Shown here: piece after piece, positions 1-9,219 of the stretch | How positions within the stretch are numbered: position 1 is the stretch's first letter | Layout: every line of letters starts with the position of its first letter | Assembly: GCF_001442615.1 (NCBI RefSeq) | Contig: NZ_LMXN01000015.1 | Span: 1-64,000, forward strand | Reading direction: 5' to 3' | DNA length: 64,000 nucleotides | Origin: Algoriphagus resistens | GTDB taxonomy: Bacteria > Bacteroidota > Bacteroidia > Cytophagales > Cyclobacteriaceae | Made by a program: the position numbers and the translations under genes | Notes under the pieces: generated by a model | Seen by the model: the letters and a program-made list of their open reading frames with translations, nothing else | Told to the model about the DNA's origin: nothing | Databases searched by the model: none

Positions 1-203
1 TCAAGCGAGGGGAAATTAGTTTTGCGGGAAATAAGAACTTAAAAATATATGGAACCTTAAAGTGCAAGTCAGGTAAGCGTATGCTCAGAAAGAACAGGGC
101 TTTCTTTGAATCAGAGAACGAAGCCCTTAAAAAGGGGTTTCGACCCTGTGGTCATTGTATGAAGACAGCCTATAGGGCTTGGATGACACGGACAAAAAAC
201 TGA
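1..203 (+). CDS. Ada-type metal-binding domain protein (5' partial)
   Basis: The reading frame enters the window open at base 3 and ends at the TGA at 201-203, giving the last 66 residues. It contains IYGTLKCKSGKRM, then an FF..E.EAL..G pattern, then RPCGHCM. These match the zinc-binding Cys motifs (one Cys, then CxxC) of the Ada metal-binding fold, which in Ada holds Zn through four cysteines. The fragment ends soon after the CGHC pair, so it looks like a small stand-alone Ada-Zn domain protein rather than a full Ada alkyltransferase. It is convergent with the SUS operon. Function unknown beyond metal binding; the N-terminus lies outside the window. Confidence 0.7.
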   Translation, partial: KRGEISFAGNKNLKIYGTLKCKSGKRMLRKNRAFFESENEALKKGFRPCGHCMKTAYRAWMTRTKN

Positions 204-343
204 CCATGTGGCAAAATGTGTATCAACTACTTAGCAATACCGTCCCTTGACTACCATTCAGGCTTCATTGCTCATCATATAAAAATGCGGAAATCTGCGG
301 AAACCTGCAACCTTCTCAGGGAGGATGTGCGGAAAACAATTAA

Positions 344-378
344 CAAAAAAAGGCCGGTCACTTTTCAGCAACCGACCT
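344..378 (-). terminator. Rho-independent terminator of the SUS operon
   Basis: Read on the minus strand, AGGTCGGT pairs with ACCGGCCT (one G-U) across a 12-nt loop and is followed by a run of seven T. It lies 24 bp past the stop of the DUF3823 lipoprotein gene, so it should end the susC-susD-DUF3823 transcript. Confidence 0.75.
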
Positions 379-401
379 ACATTGCACCCTATGCTAAAGA
401 A

Positions 402-1079
402 TCACAATGTTTTACCTTCTGCCTGCGTATAGACTAACTCAGGGACGCCTACAGTTTTTGCGCCAATACGTACGAAGATTTCACTTCGTCCGGAAAGTCC
501 GTTTGGGATAGGCACCTCTACCGTGACAGGAGATCCCAGTTCGATTTGATCCGCAGGAATATCGAACACGCCTTCATTTCGCACTGCATCGGTAAGGCTG
601 GTTCTCCCCATATAGACCGCTGCAAATTCCAGATTACGGTTTGTATTGATCCCATCTATAGTGAAAGTCACAGATAAATTATTTCCGTTCACACTCACAC
701 TGGAATTACTCACTACATAATAAGGCTGCACTTCCACGTCTATCATCTGAGATCCTCTCACCTGTACATCTATTGAATCAGTCCTGTCCATCCAAGGGCC
801 ATTACCCCTGATCAGAGTCATTTTATAGTCCCCGTCGAAAAGCACTGCCGAGAATGTCCCGTCCTGGGCCACATACACGGGAATCTTTTGGAAAAGGTCA
901 TAACCATGTTGCCATAGCTCCAGCTCCACTCCCTGGCTTCTCAGGCCCAGAGCTTCGCCATTATACACCACCCTACCTGAAAGTGTGGATTTTGGTTCTT
1001 CGAAATTATCAAGTGCGCAACTGGAGGCCAATAGGCCAATCAGCAGGATTAGATAAATATTTATGGGTTTCATTTTCAT
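402..1079 (-). CDS. DUF3823-type SUS-associated lipoprotein
   Basis: 225 aa. The N-terminus is a lipoprotein signal with lipobox LLASSC (Cys about residue 21), so the protein should be anchored in the outer membrane. It continues with an Ig/carboxypeptidase-regulatory-like region (LSGRVVYNGEAL ... DGTFSAVLFDGDYKMTL) and a second beta-rich region (VSVNGNNLSVTFTI), the layout of DUF3823 proteins that follow susCD pairs in Bacteroidota and probably act as surface glycan-binding partners. It is the third gene of the operon. A dispersed repeat fills the gap to susD and reaches its start codon. An alternative start is Met3. Confidence 0.75.
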   Translation of the reverse strand: MKMKPINIYLILLIGLLASSCALDNFEEPKSTLSGRVVYNGEALGLRSQGVELELWQHGYDLFQKIPVYVAQDGTFSAVLFDGDYKMTLIRGNGPWMDRTDSIDVQVRGSQMIDVEVQPYYVVSNSSVSVNGNNLSVTFTIDGINTNRNLEFAAVYMGRTSLTDAVRNEGVFDIPADQIELGSPVTVEVPIPNGLSGRSEIFVRIGAKTVGVPELVYTQAEGKTL

Positions 1080-1171
1080 GTGTTTATAATTTATCTTTTA
1101 TAGGACATATGGAATCTCGCATGGTTACTAATCATTTGACTGTGTGTTGCTTGTATCATGCTCGATTTCAT
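1073..1171. repeat. Dispersed ~92-bp dyad repeat, solitary copy
   Basis: This spacer matches the four-unit array at 49.45-49.83 kb. It shares GGAATCTCGCATGG, the TTTATAATTT.TCTTTTA segment and the closing CATGCTCGATTTCAT. It fills the gap between the susD stop (1182) and the DUF3823 start codon (1077-1079), touching the latter. The arms are more degraded than in the array: the second hairpin no longer pairs well. Confidence 0.8.
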
Positions 1172-1181
1172 AGCTTCCCCT

Positions 1182-3029
1182 TTAGTGGAATGGGTTTCTT
1201 ACAATTTTCGGATTGGCATCAAGGACATCCTGATGGATCAAAGAATAATAATTCCCCATCTGGAAGAATCTCGGTGCGCGGAACCTAGGAGCTACAGAAC
1301 GCACAAATACAAACTTCCCATCCCGAGGATCTCCAGGTCTTACTACCCGGTATGGGTAAAGGCTGTAAATCATGCTTTCCGGATTGTTTGGGTTACCGGA
1401 CCATTTCTCATGGGCAATTCTCCATCTTTTGTAATCCCAGACTACATGATCCTCAAAAGCCAGCTCTACTCTCCGCTCGCGCATGATATCTTCCATGGTC
1501 AAGCTACTGAGACTATTTGCTCCAAAGCCCGCTCTTTCCCTAAGGGCATTGATATAATCTACAGCATCAGCTTCTCCCAATTCAAAAGCAGCTTCAGCGG
1601 CATTCAGATAGATTTCTCCCAATCTGAATCTCACCCACCATACTTCACTCCTGATACCCCTGGTGCTAGAGCCAACAGCATTGTCCACATATTTTCGAAG
1701 ATAGAATCCAGTATTAGATACTTCCTGGATAGAGCGGTGTGGTCCGCCCGGTGCTACCAGTATTCCCCCGTCTGTGTATTCAGTGGCAAGACCGTCTGAT
1801 TCAATCTGATCATAACTGCTCCCGTTCCAGACCATAACTCCAGCTTGCATAAATATCTCCTGTCCTCTAAACGATGCTCCTGGATAGATCACTGTACCGT
1901 ACATTCGGGCATCTTTATTCTCAAAAATATCATCTACCTCATCGTAATAAATGTAGTCTGAACCATCAGGAGTGCGGGTCTTAAGTTCTCCTGAGCTTCC
2001 ATCTAAGTATTGGAAATCCTCAACAAGATTAAGACCTGGGGTAATCGCTGAAGAACTCAAATTGTCCTCACGCACAGGCCTTGCTATATTGTCATAGGTA
2101 AAGCCATGGCGCTTATCAGCCGCAAGGAGGAAATCCTGCGCCCAAATCACTTCCGAATTTCCATTTTTGGTAATAATTGCTTCGTAGAAATTCTCCCCCA
2201 GATCAGGATTAGACTTATACAGGCCGTACCCTCCTTCCTGTAGTATAGTTCTAGAGGCTTGCAGGGACTTGGTATAATACTCATTTGCTCTGGACGGATC
2301 GATTCCCACCTCGCCTCCTGGCAATTGGATCGGTGCGCCCATGGCAGCATTGTATTTGGCCAAAGACCCTGCATAGAGAGCCGCTCTACTTACCACTGCC
2401 AAAGCCGTAAAGCGATTAGCACGGGTGTTGCTGCCTTCATTTCCTAAAGTAGTCACGATTTCCTCCATCTCAGAGATTACAAAATCATACACCTCGGCTT
2501 CCGTATTTCTAGGATACTGCAGGTAAGACGGATCTCCAGAAAAATCATAGATCAATTCTTCGGTAATAATCGGCACTCCTCCCATCCGCTTCACATGCTC
2601 GAAATAAACATAGGCACGAATGAATCTAAGTTCGCTTAAGAACTGTGTCTTTTGATTTTCAGGAAGTTCTGACAGGGTATTTAACTTATCTATGGAAAGA
2701 TTGATATCACGTATCAACCCATAATCCCACAATTGCCATCTATCAAAATTATAAGTGACAATATTATTAAGCCCATCATTTCCTGAATATCCTGACCACA
2801 TCGCTTCATCGTAGGCTGCAAAATCGGCCCATCCGCCAGTCAGACTGGTATGGGCCGGAAGCCGGTCGTAATAATTGGAAAGTACTCCGGTGATTAACTT
2901 GGTATCATTCCATACCTGATCATCAAGCAGGATATTTGGTGGTTCCAATTCAAGGTAGTCGGAGTTACAGGAGGTTGAAAGCACCGATAACAGTGTCAAC
3001 CCTAAAATATATTTTTTGAATAATTTCAT
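1182..3029 (-). CDS. SusD/RagB family outer-membrane nutrient-binding lipoprotein
   Basis: 615 aa. The signal ends in lipobox LSTSC (Cys about residue 21). The N-terminal half has the TPR-like helical pattern of SusD_3-type proteins (RDINLSIDKL, FLSELRFIRAYVYFEHVKRMGGVPII), and the C-terminal RagB/SusD domain carries WWVRFRLGEIYLNAAEAAFELG and NALRERAG. SusD sits on the SusC barrel as a lid and captures oligosaccharide. The gene starts 11 bp after the susC stop, which indicates a SusCD complex. The substrate cannot be read from sequence, and no glycoside hydrolase or lyase is adjacent. Confidence 0.95.
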   Translation of the reverse strand: MKLFKKYILGLTLLSVLSTSCNSDYLELEPPNILLDDQVWNDTKLITGVLSNYYDRLPAHTSLTGGWADFAAYDEAMWSGYSGNDGLNNIVTYNFDRWQLWDYGLIRDINLSIDKLNTLSELPENQKTQFLSELRFIRAYVYFEHVKRMGGVPIITEELIYDFSGDPSYLQYPRNTEAEVYDFVISEMEEIVTTLGNEGSNTRANRFTALAVVSRAALYAGSLAKYNAAMGAPIQLPGGEVGIDPSRANEYYTKSLQASRTILQEGGYGLYKSNPDLGENFYEAIITKNGNSEVIWAQDFLLAADKRHGFTYDNIARPVREDNLSSSAITPGLNLVEDFQYLDGSSGELKTRTPDGSDYIYYDEVDDIFENKDARMYGTVIYPGASFRGQEIFMQAGVMVWNGSSYDQIESDGLATEYTDGGILVAPGGPHRSIQEVSNTGFYLRKYVDNAVGSSTRGIRSEVWWVRFRLGEIYLNAAEAAFELGEADAVDYINALRERAGFGANSLSSLTMEDIMRERRVELAFEDHVVWDYKRWRIAHEKWSGNPNNPESMIYSLYPYRVVRPGDPRDGKFVFVRSVAPRFRAPRFFQMGNYYSLIHQDVLDANPKIVRNPFH

Positions 3030-3040
3030 ACTAGTATCAT

Positions 3041-6000
3041 TTATAGGGTGATATTGAAACCAAAAGTAAACAGGCGCTGCTGTGGATATACCAACCCATT
3101 GGCAGAACCGATTTCAGGATCTATCCCGAATTCTTTGACATTATCGAATGAAAACAGGTTGGTACCTGATGCATAAACCCTCAATGAGGATATCCCGATT
3201 TTATCCAATACGGTAGGCTGCAATCTGTATCCAAGTTCCAGATTTCGCAATCTTATGTATTTTACGTTCGTCAGCCAGAAGGTATTGTGGCGATAAAGGT
3301 GATCAGCTCCAGCCCTCCTGATAGCAGGATAGGTTCCCGGAATCCAATCGCTGTCTGTATTGTAAAGATCTTCCCTGTGCCATCTGTCTTCAAACATAAA
3401 ATCAGGGGATGTACCGTTGTTCTGGAATGGGTATCTCAGCTCCCAGTTTCTGGTGAAGGTCTGCATGGATGCTCCGGCAAAGCTGAAGTAAAGATCAAAT
3501 CCCTTATAATTTGCAGAGCCATTAAAGCCGAAGCTCATGTATGGAGTAGCTCCTTCTGCATATCCTATTGGCCTTTCGTCCATAGCATTGATTAGGCCAT
3601 CTCCATTCACATCCTTATAGATGAAATCACCTGGAAGCAGGTTTCTGTTGCCCTGCCCATCTATATTAACCGGGTAGTTATCGATTTGCTCCTGACTTTC
3701 AAATCTTCCGTCTACCTGATAACCCCAGTTGATATTGGCCCACCTGTCTTCCTGGTCATTTCTGTATTCATTCCAGGAATTACCAAATCTAGGTTTATAC
3801 CTTTCGATGATTTTCAGTCTGGAAATGGTTCCATTAGCACTTAGCGTAAAGTTCACATCCCCAGCCATTCCCGCATAGGTAATTATACCTTCAATCCCTC
3901 TATGAGCATCTGATTCCAGATTTTCTGCAGGTAAATCATAGCCTACCTCCTCGGGTAGCAACACATCATATCTGCCGGCAGGAAGTCCTGTCCTTCTTCT
4001 TTCAAAAATATCAGCTTGTAAAAACAACTTATTGTTAAAGAAGTATGAATCCACACCAAAGTTGATGTTCGTGTTGACAATCCAGGAAAGATTAGTAACC
4101 GGAATCCCTCTTGGATCTACACCTGGCACAAAGTTCCCATTCAATATGGCACTACCGCCTGCTGTAGGAATGAAATTATATCCTGAGTAATAGCTGAATG
4201 GATCAACAAGAAAGTTGTTGTTTCCAATAAATCTATCACTTCCGGTTTGTCCCCAAGAACCTCTCAGCTTCAGTCCACTAAGGATTTTTCCTTTTACGCC
4301 TTCCATAAAACTCTCCTCAGAGACCTGCCACCCGGCAGAAACTCCCGGAAAAAATCCGTACCTATTCTCCTTATCAAACAGGAATGATCCGTCGTATCTA
4401 CCAAATACCTCCAATAGATATTTCTCTTTATAGTTGTAATTAATCTTCGCCAAATAACCTTCCCTTGCTTCCTGATAAATTTCATCAACCAACACATCCT
4501 GATCTGCAAAAGACATAATCGGAATGTAATTATTAGGCGGTACCGTATGTACTATGGTGTAGTGAGAATTATTACTCCATCGCTCAAAGGCACCTATGGC
4601 AGAGAAAAAGTGGTCTCCCCAGTTTTTTCCATAGTTAATCTGGAACTGAGTCACCTCATCGATAGTATTACGCTTTCTTCTTTCTCTCCATGGGTTTTGG
4701 TTTCCCCATTCAGGACGGGTTTCATATTCCCCAGTATCCTCATTGTAGATATACCCATCATAAGTATATTCAAATCCATCAAAATCAAAGTTGGTGAAGT
4801 TGTAGGAATAGGTTCCTTTCATTGAAAGCCCGAAGTCAAATTCATACTGAGCAAAGAAGTTAGCCTTGATAGCTCTATGAACTTCATTCACATACCCGGT
4901 AATCTCTTTTGTATAGGTTGCAGGGTTTACATTGATATTATGTACATCCCCGTTTACATAATTCGGATTATCATTGGCATAGGGCCGCTCGGTTGGCCAC
5001 ATAGTGAAAATACTAAGAAAGGGATTGAAGTAATCATCCAAACCAGGCACTCCTACTTGCTCTCTGTTTTCCAATCGGCCACTGAGTTGAGTCCCTACCG
5101 TAAAGCCATCTGCCAATTTCATTTCAATATTCGACTGGAAGTTGGTCCGCTGGAAAAGATAATCATCAATCAAGGCATCCTGATTTAAGTGAGACAGAGA
5201 GAAGAAGTAATTGGTATTCTGAGAACCTCCTACTGCACTGGCATTGATGGAAGCCTGAGGTACATTTGGCTTCATGATAAAGTCATAATAGTCAAAGCTC
5301 TGAAAACCTTTTTCGGTACCCTGCTCCCATCGATCTAGGTCCTCCCGGCTAATAGTTGGTGCGCCTCCTAGGTTAACCTCCGATTCTGCATTGGCACGTA
5401 CATGCTGAAAAGCGTTAGCAGGCTGAGGATAGCGGGTAAAATTCTGTAATCCATAATAGCCGGATAAGCTGATTTCAGGCTTTTGGTTGGTTTTGCCTTT
5501 TTTTGTAGTCACCAAAACAACCCCATTTGAAGCTCTCATTCCATAGATAGCAGCTGATCCATCTTTAAGGATACTGATGCTCTCTATATCAGATTGTCCC
5601 AGATTGTTGAACTGACCTGCATCAGAGGGTATCCCATCAATTACAAATAAAGGAGTACCCATATTTCTAATCTGCAGAGTTGTTGTTCCTCCTGGACGCG
5701 CATCAGTTTGTCTGGCAGTTACCCCTTGCATTTTGCCAACCAGGGCTCCTGAAGTAGTTACTGCAGGGGTTCTGATCAGATCATCCGACTTTATCTCACC
5801 TACAGCCCCGGTAATAGTTCCCCTTTTCTGCACACCATAGCCCACTACAAGCACCTCATCCAGATTGGAAAGATTTTCAGTTAGGGTAATGTTGATATTA
5901 GTCTGGTTGCCTACTTCAATTTCCTGGCTATTGAATCCTATGAAGGAAAATACCAAAACACTTTCTGGACCCGGTACTGACAGCGAGTACCTTCCATCCA

Positions 6001-6226
6001 AATCCGTCGCAACTCCGGTTGCCGAACCTTTGACCATCACAGTAACCCCGGGGAGGGGTAAACCTTGAGAATCCAACACAATGCCGGTCACCTCTACTTC
6101 CCTCTTTTCTATACTCCTGGACACATATTTATCAGTATATGCTAAAGAGTTAGATACAAAAGAAAAGTTCAAGGAAAACACCATGCAGACTATAAAGGCA
6201 TTCTTTTGTAAAGAATTACATTTCAT
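3041..6226 (-). CDS. SusC/RagA family TonB-linked outer-membrane transporter
   Basis: 1061 aa with a signal peptide over about the first 29 residues. Domains in order: a carboxypeptidase-D-regulatory-like domain (about 48-107, GIVLDSQGLPLPGVTVMVKG), a TonB plug (about 125-245, with VVGYGVQKRGTITGAV, FVIDGIPSD and SILKDGSAAIYGMRASNGVV) and a long beta-barrel ending in LFTFGFNITL. No N-terminal STN signalling domain is visible, so direct anti-sigma signalling is unlikely. It is the first gene of the three-gene SUS operon and is preceded by a 745-bp AT-rich gap with no adjacent regulator. It imports an unknown oligomer, powered by TonB/ExbBD. Confidence 0.95.
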   Translation of the reverse strand: MKCNSLQKNAFIVCMVFSLNFSFVSNSLAYTDKYVSRSIEKREVEVTGIVLDSQGLPLPGVTVMVKGSATGVATDLDGRYSLSVPGPESVLVFSFIGFNSQEIEVGNQTNINITLTENLSNLDEVLVVGYGVQKRGTITGAVGEIKSDDLIRTPAVTTSGALVGKMQGVTARQTDARPGGTTTLQIRNMGTPLFVIDGIPSDAGQFNNLGQSDIESISILKDGSAAIYGMRASNGVVLVTTKKGKTNQKPEISLSGYYGLQNFTRYPQPANAFQHVRANAESEVNLGGAPTISREDLDRWEQGTEKGFQSFDYYDFIMKPNVPQASINASAVGGSQNTNYFFSLSHLNQDALIDDYLFQRTNFQSNIEMKLADGFTVGTQLSGRLENREQVGVPGLDDYFNPFLSIFTMWPTERPYANDNPNYVNGDVHNINVNPATYTKEITGYVNEVHRAIKANFFAQYEFDFGLSMKGTYSYNFTNFDFDGFEYTYDGYIYNEDTGEYETRPEWGNQNPWRERRKRNTIDEVTQFQINYGKNWGDHFFSAIGAFERWSNNSHYTIVHTVPPNNYIPIMSFADQDVLVDEIYQEAREGYLAKINYNYKEKYLLEVFGRYDGSFLFDKENRYGFFPGVSAGWQVSEESFMEGVKGKILSGLKLRGSWGQTGSDRFIGNNNFLVDPFSYYSGYNFIPTAGGSAILNGNFVPGVDPRGIPVTNLSWIVNTNINFGVDSYFFNNKLFLQADIFERRRTGLPAGRYDVLLPEEVGYDLPAENLESDAHRGIEGIITYAGMAGDVNFTLSANGTISRLKIIERYKPRFGNSWNEYRNDQEDRWANINWGYQVDGRFESQEQIDNYPVNIDGQGNRNLLPGDFIYKDVNGDGLINAMDERPIGYAEGATPYMSFGFNGSANYKGFDLYFSFAGASMQTFTRNWELRYPFQNNGTSPDFMFEDRWHREDLYNTDSDWIPGTYPAIRRAGADHLYRHNTFWLTNVKYIRLRNLELGYRLQPTVLDKIGISSLRVYASGTNLFSFDNVKEFGIDPEIGSANGLVYPQQRLFTFGFNITL

Positions 6227-6971
6227 GTTTTATTATGGGTTTGATTGAAAATTTATATTATATACACACAATAGTATTCCACCCTACATAAATTATATAG
6301 GTACCATATAGACAATAGCATTTCAGGGCACCTATTTTAGACTAATAGATCCCAGGCTATTCAAAAGCTGTAAAATTTTACATCACATTGTATGTCAGAA
6401 GATTATTTGCACAATCCTATCTGATACATTCCTGCTTGTATGATATTTCAGCAAGGTGACTTATCTCGGACGAGATGTAAGAGGTCTTTGTAATTCATTG
6501 GCTCATCGGGTTTTGTTAATTTAATTCTATAGCACACAATACAACAAGTGTAATACAGATTTGCCATTTCAATATTTCTATACAGATGACAATCATCCCG
6601 AAAGAATCCACACATATATCCGCGGGTAATCCCACCTTATTGTGCAAACTTTTGGTAATAGAATTTATATTAAAACAGCAACACTATAAAATTCATCCTT
6701 TAGCATTGTAAAAACAAACTGTATTAAATCGAAAAAATACTGTTTCTTGACAAAAATGTCTTTTTCTAGGTATTTTTAAGGGAACTGTCTAGCTATTCCC
6801 TTACAAAAACCGAGCATTCAGAATCAAAAACTTAACCACTAATTTCACAAATGATTTCCAATGCAAAAAGTTGCGCACATTAAAAAACTAAGGTTCAATC
6901 ACCCTATTTAGTGAGACTAAAGCCTGTAAAAAACATCATTACGGGCTTTAGTTCTCAACTACTTGCCTTGG
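6227..6971. other. Long AT-rich intergenic region upstream of susC
   Basis: No convincing coding frame. It must hold the SUS operon promoter: a weak -7-like TACTATTG is readable on the minus strand near 6270, but it departs from TAnnTTTG. The sequence TTTTACATCACAT near 6376 recurs, nearly identical, upstream of the rhamnose aldolase gene (about 32478). A hairpin at the low-coordinate side of the next gene is listed separately. Confidence 0.5.
6916..6952 (-). terminator. Hairpin downstream of the beta-barrel protein gene
   Basis: ACTAAAGCCTGTAA and TTACGGGCTTTAGT form a 14-bp stem with one G-U pair and a 9-nt loop, 20 bp past the stop of the 180-aa outer-membrane protein gene. It has no clean T-run on the minus strand, so termination is probable rather than certain. 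Confidence 0.5.
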
Positions 6972-7514
6972 TTAAAACTTGTATGTCACCCCAACATTCA
7001 ACGCAGAAACACCATAACCCAGCTCGGCAAACACACCAAAATTCTCGCTGAAGAAGTAGCGCCCACCAACAAAGGCTGTCAAGCCAAGACCGCTTCCATA
7101 GTTATTTGAAACAGGCGTTCCGCCTCCTTCGTAAGAATAACTAGCAATATTATAGGCGAGCATCAAACCTCCATAAACATCCAATTCCGGAATTGATGAG
7201 AACCCATTATAATGATAAGCTCCTCTCACCCCTATTACTACATAGTTCCACTTAGAAGTATTGCCAGAACCATTATACTTGTACCCGGTATTTCCGACAT
7301 AGCCACCCAAACTGATCACCCCGGGGCCACCTACATCCCAAAAACCATGATCTACTGCAATACTGACGGCAGGTCGGGCATTGCCAAGACCGCCCAGATT
7401 AGTCCCTACTCCTATACCCAGATTGGCTATGGTAGTCCCTTCTTGAAAAGGCTGCTGTGCATGGGCAAGTGTCGCTGCAAAAACAGCAAGAATTACAAAA
7501 ATTGTCTTTTTCAT
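6972..7514 (-). CDS. Outer-membrane beta-barrel protein (OmpX/PorT-like)
   Basis: 180 aa. It has a clear signal peptide, MKKTIFVILAVFAATLAHAQ, with cleavage after AHA. The mature part is rich in Gly, Tyr and Ser with alternating hydrophobic strands (GVISLGGYVGN, YVVIGVRGAYHYN, AFVGGRYFF, GVFAELGYGVSALNVGVTYKF). It ends in Phe, as usual for small eight-stranded outer-membrane barrels. Role unknown; adhesion, stability or porin-like functions are possible. It is monocistronic, with a hairpin beyond the stop. Confidence 0.75.
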   Translation of the reverse strand: MKKTIFVILAVFAATLAHAQQPFQEGTTIANLGIGVGTNLGGLGNARPAVSIAVDHGFWDVGGPGVISLGGYVGNTGYKYNGSGNTSKWNYVVIGVRGAYHYNGFSSIPELDVYGGLMLAYNIASYSYEGGGTPVSNNYGSGLGLTAFVGGRYFFSENFGVFAELGYGVSALNVGVTYKF

Positions 7515-7961
7515 AGTGTTAATTAATTAGTTGTGTTGATTTCATATTGTATTATTAGGTGTAGATTTCATATTGACTCAAACTTTTGCTATCCCTATTG
7601 CAGACAGGATTTCTATCTGTGCTACAATTTCAAAATTGAAAATTGGGTAGCGGTAAATTTACAGCTTGCTTCAGCTGGATTTGGCTTTAAAGCATTAGTG
7701 TTAATGCCTTTATGTTCGAAATACCGGATACCAAACCTTCCATTACTCCATTCTCGTTCGTGGTGATTGGTCAGTTTTGTTTGTATCAACCCCACGGATG
7801 CAGGCGATTCAGGGTCCCCAAAGTTCTTTGGCTTCAACAGGGTCGCGTGTTTGGGGAAGACACGCAGTTATGTGTGAATAGTGTGGCTGAGAAAAAGCCA
7901 AATCCCAGCAATAAAACACTCTTAATGCTTGCTTCAATGTGCTATTATTATCAGTAGTTAT
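7515..7961. other. Intergenic region with a short direct repeat
   Basis: The 12-mer GATTTCATATTG occurs twice, at 7538-7549 and 7564-7575, just upstream of the beta-barrel gene on its 5' side, and could be a regulator site. Short open frames exist here on both strands (for example minus 7622-7837, 71 codons), but none has a signal peptide, recognisable motif or ribosome site. They are not called as genes. Confidence 0.4.
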
Positions 7962-8489
7962 TCAGTAGTTATAAGGAGCCGAGAATTGTCCTTCAGTAAC
8001 TTCTATGAATCCATCTCCCCCGGAACGTTTCAACCTACCACTGAAAGTTCCTTTGACACCCCATCTGTCGATGCTTATGATGTTTAAAGTAAAATAAGTC
8101 TCGCTTCCCCTACCTCCGATATAACATTCAGTACCCACATGGGTATTCCCATCAAAAAGTTGGATGCAATATTGTCCGTCGAGTTCGGGATGCAATCCCT
8201 CTCCCACGTGATACGTTCCTGCAGTTACATTTTCTTCGGAAACAAGCGATATTCCAAATGAAGGAGATAAAAGATCATCAGTTTCATGTCCGGCTACTGT
8301 AACGAAATGCACTATTTCCTCTTGAGGTGGCTGGTTGGCATTTGTTCCAGAATTGAATTGATGCAATTCACCGTTTAATTTACATGCTAAGAATGCCTCA
8401 GCAGAGGGGTCATTATCGTCATCTTTTGAGCATCCTATAACTAATACTACCAGTAGAATGGTTGGCAAAAAGAAGAATAGTCTTTTCAT
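7962..8489 (-). CDS. Hypothetical lipoprotein
   Basis: 175 aa from the ATG at 8487-8489; an upstream TTG two codons earlier is less likely. The lipoprotein signal MKRLFFFLPTILLVVLVIGC is followed by an acidic linker (SKDDDNDPS), typical of Bacteroidota lipoproteins. The rest is a beta-rich domain (CKLNGELHQF, GTYHVGEG, YFTLNIISIDRWGVKGTFSGRL). The GTFSG..L near the C-terminus resembles small Bacteroidota lipoproteins in which a metal or ligand-binding role has been guessed but not shown. Function unknown. The next gene upstream encodes a similar-sized lipoprotein. Confidence 0.75.
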   Translation of the reverse strand: MKRLFFFLPTILLVVLVIGCSKDDDNDPSAEAFLACKLNGELHQFNSGTNANQPPQEEIVHFVTVAGHETDDLLSPSFGISLVSEENVTAGTYHVGEGLHPELDGQYCIQLFDGNTHVGTECYIGGRGSETYFTLNIISIDRWGVKGTFSGRLKRSGGDGFIEVTEGQFSAPYNY

Positions 8490-8640
8490 TTTCAAATCTA
8501 ATTTTGATTAAATATCCTCTATCTGTCACCTCTCCGCATTTATTCTTAATTCAAAAGATTGGCTTTTCGCCTGCTTTTTTCCAAAAGAAGGAAAAGTTCA
8601 AACAGGTTAAAGGAGAGGCTATTTTCTCATCAATATTCTA

Positions 8641-9093
8641 CTAAAAAGTATATTGCTTGGTAAAATCGTTTCCATCGGCAAGTGTTTTCTCTTCATCAAT
8701 CTCTATCTGTCCATTTTTCTCTATTTTGAGTATGAAAGAAAGGTCATTGTTGAAATTTAACAGCTGAACTCCAACAAGCAATTGGTCAAGAGGCTTGATA
8801 GATTCTATCGTATAGGTAAGAGTACTCTCAACAAAATCTGCACGGGCGAGACTTACCACCGTTTCCCCTGTCATCTCCTGCCCGTTTATCTTCCAAAGTG
8901 TATTCCCCGCAGAACCGTCAAGATTGACACCCGTAAGGGTAAGTGAAATGAAATCCGTCTCTTCAACATCGGAAATAGTCATCGTCACCTTATAGGTATT
9001 ACGGTTTGCAGATGGGCTATCATCATCACGGCTACATCCGGCTAGTGCCACTCCCAGCACCAGCATAAAAATAAAAACTGTTCGTTTCAACAT
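8641..9093 (-). CDS. Hypothetical small lipoprotein
   Basis: 150 aa when started at the Met that gives a proper signal, MLKRTVFIFMLVLGVALAGC. The frame stays open for 23 more codons upstream, but that stretch would precede the signal peptide and is unlikely to be translated. After the lipid-attached Cys comes an acidic linker (SRDDDSPS) and a single beta-sandwich-like domain. It sits downstream of the two-component pair on the same strand, 127 bp past the regulator's start-distal side, with no other clue to function. Confidence 0.7.
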   Translation of the reverse strand: MLKRTVFIFMLVLGVALAGCSRDDDSPSANRNTYKVTMTISDVEETDFISLTLTGVNLDGSAGNTLWKINGQEMTGETVVSLARADFVESTLTYTIESIKPLDQLLVGVQLLNFNNDLSFILKIEKNGQIEIDEEKTLADGNDFTKQYTF

Positions 9094-9219
9094 ACATCTT
9101 TGCATATTCTTAAAGGCTTTATTTAACGGGGTAAAGTTACCGGCCTCACAAAAGGAGGACAATACCGATTATTAGGGGTTTTGGATATCCTACTTTTAGG
9201 GTATTATTGAGTGTAGGTG

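Noticed and set aside
216..437. Plus-strand 73-codon open frame
   Set aside because: It runs through the SUS terminator and antisense to the DUF3823 gene end; no motif or ribosome site.
1158..1799. 213-codon plus-strand open frame
   Set aside because: Antisense to the well-supported susD gene; its composition is that of a shadow frame.
7622..7837. 71-codon minus-strand frame with a protein-like composition
   Set aside because: No signal, motif or ribosome site; competing frames overlap it on the other strand. Could be a remnant but cannot be supported.
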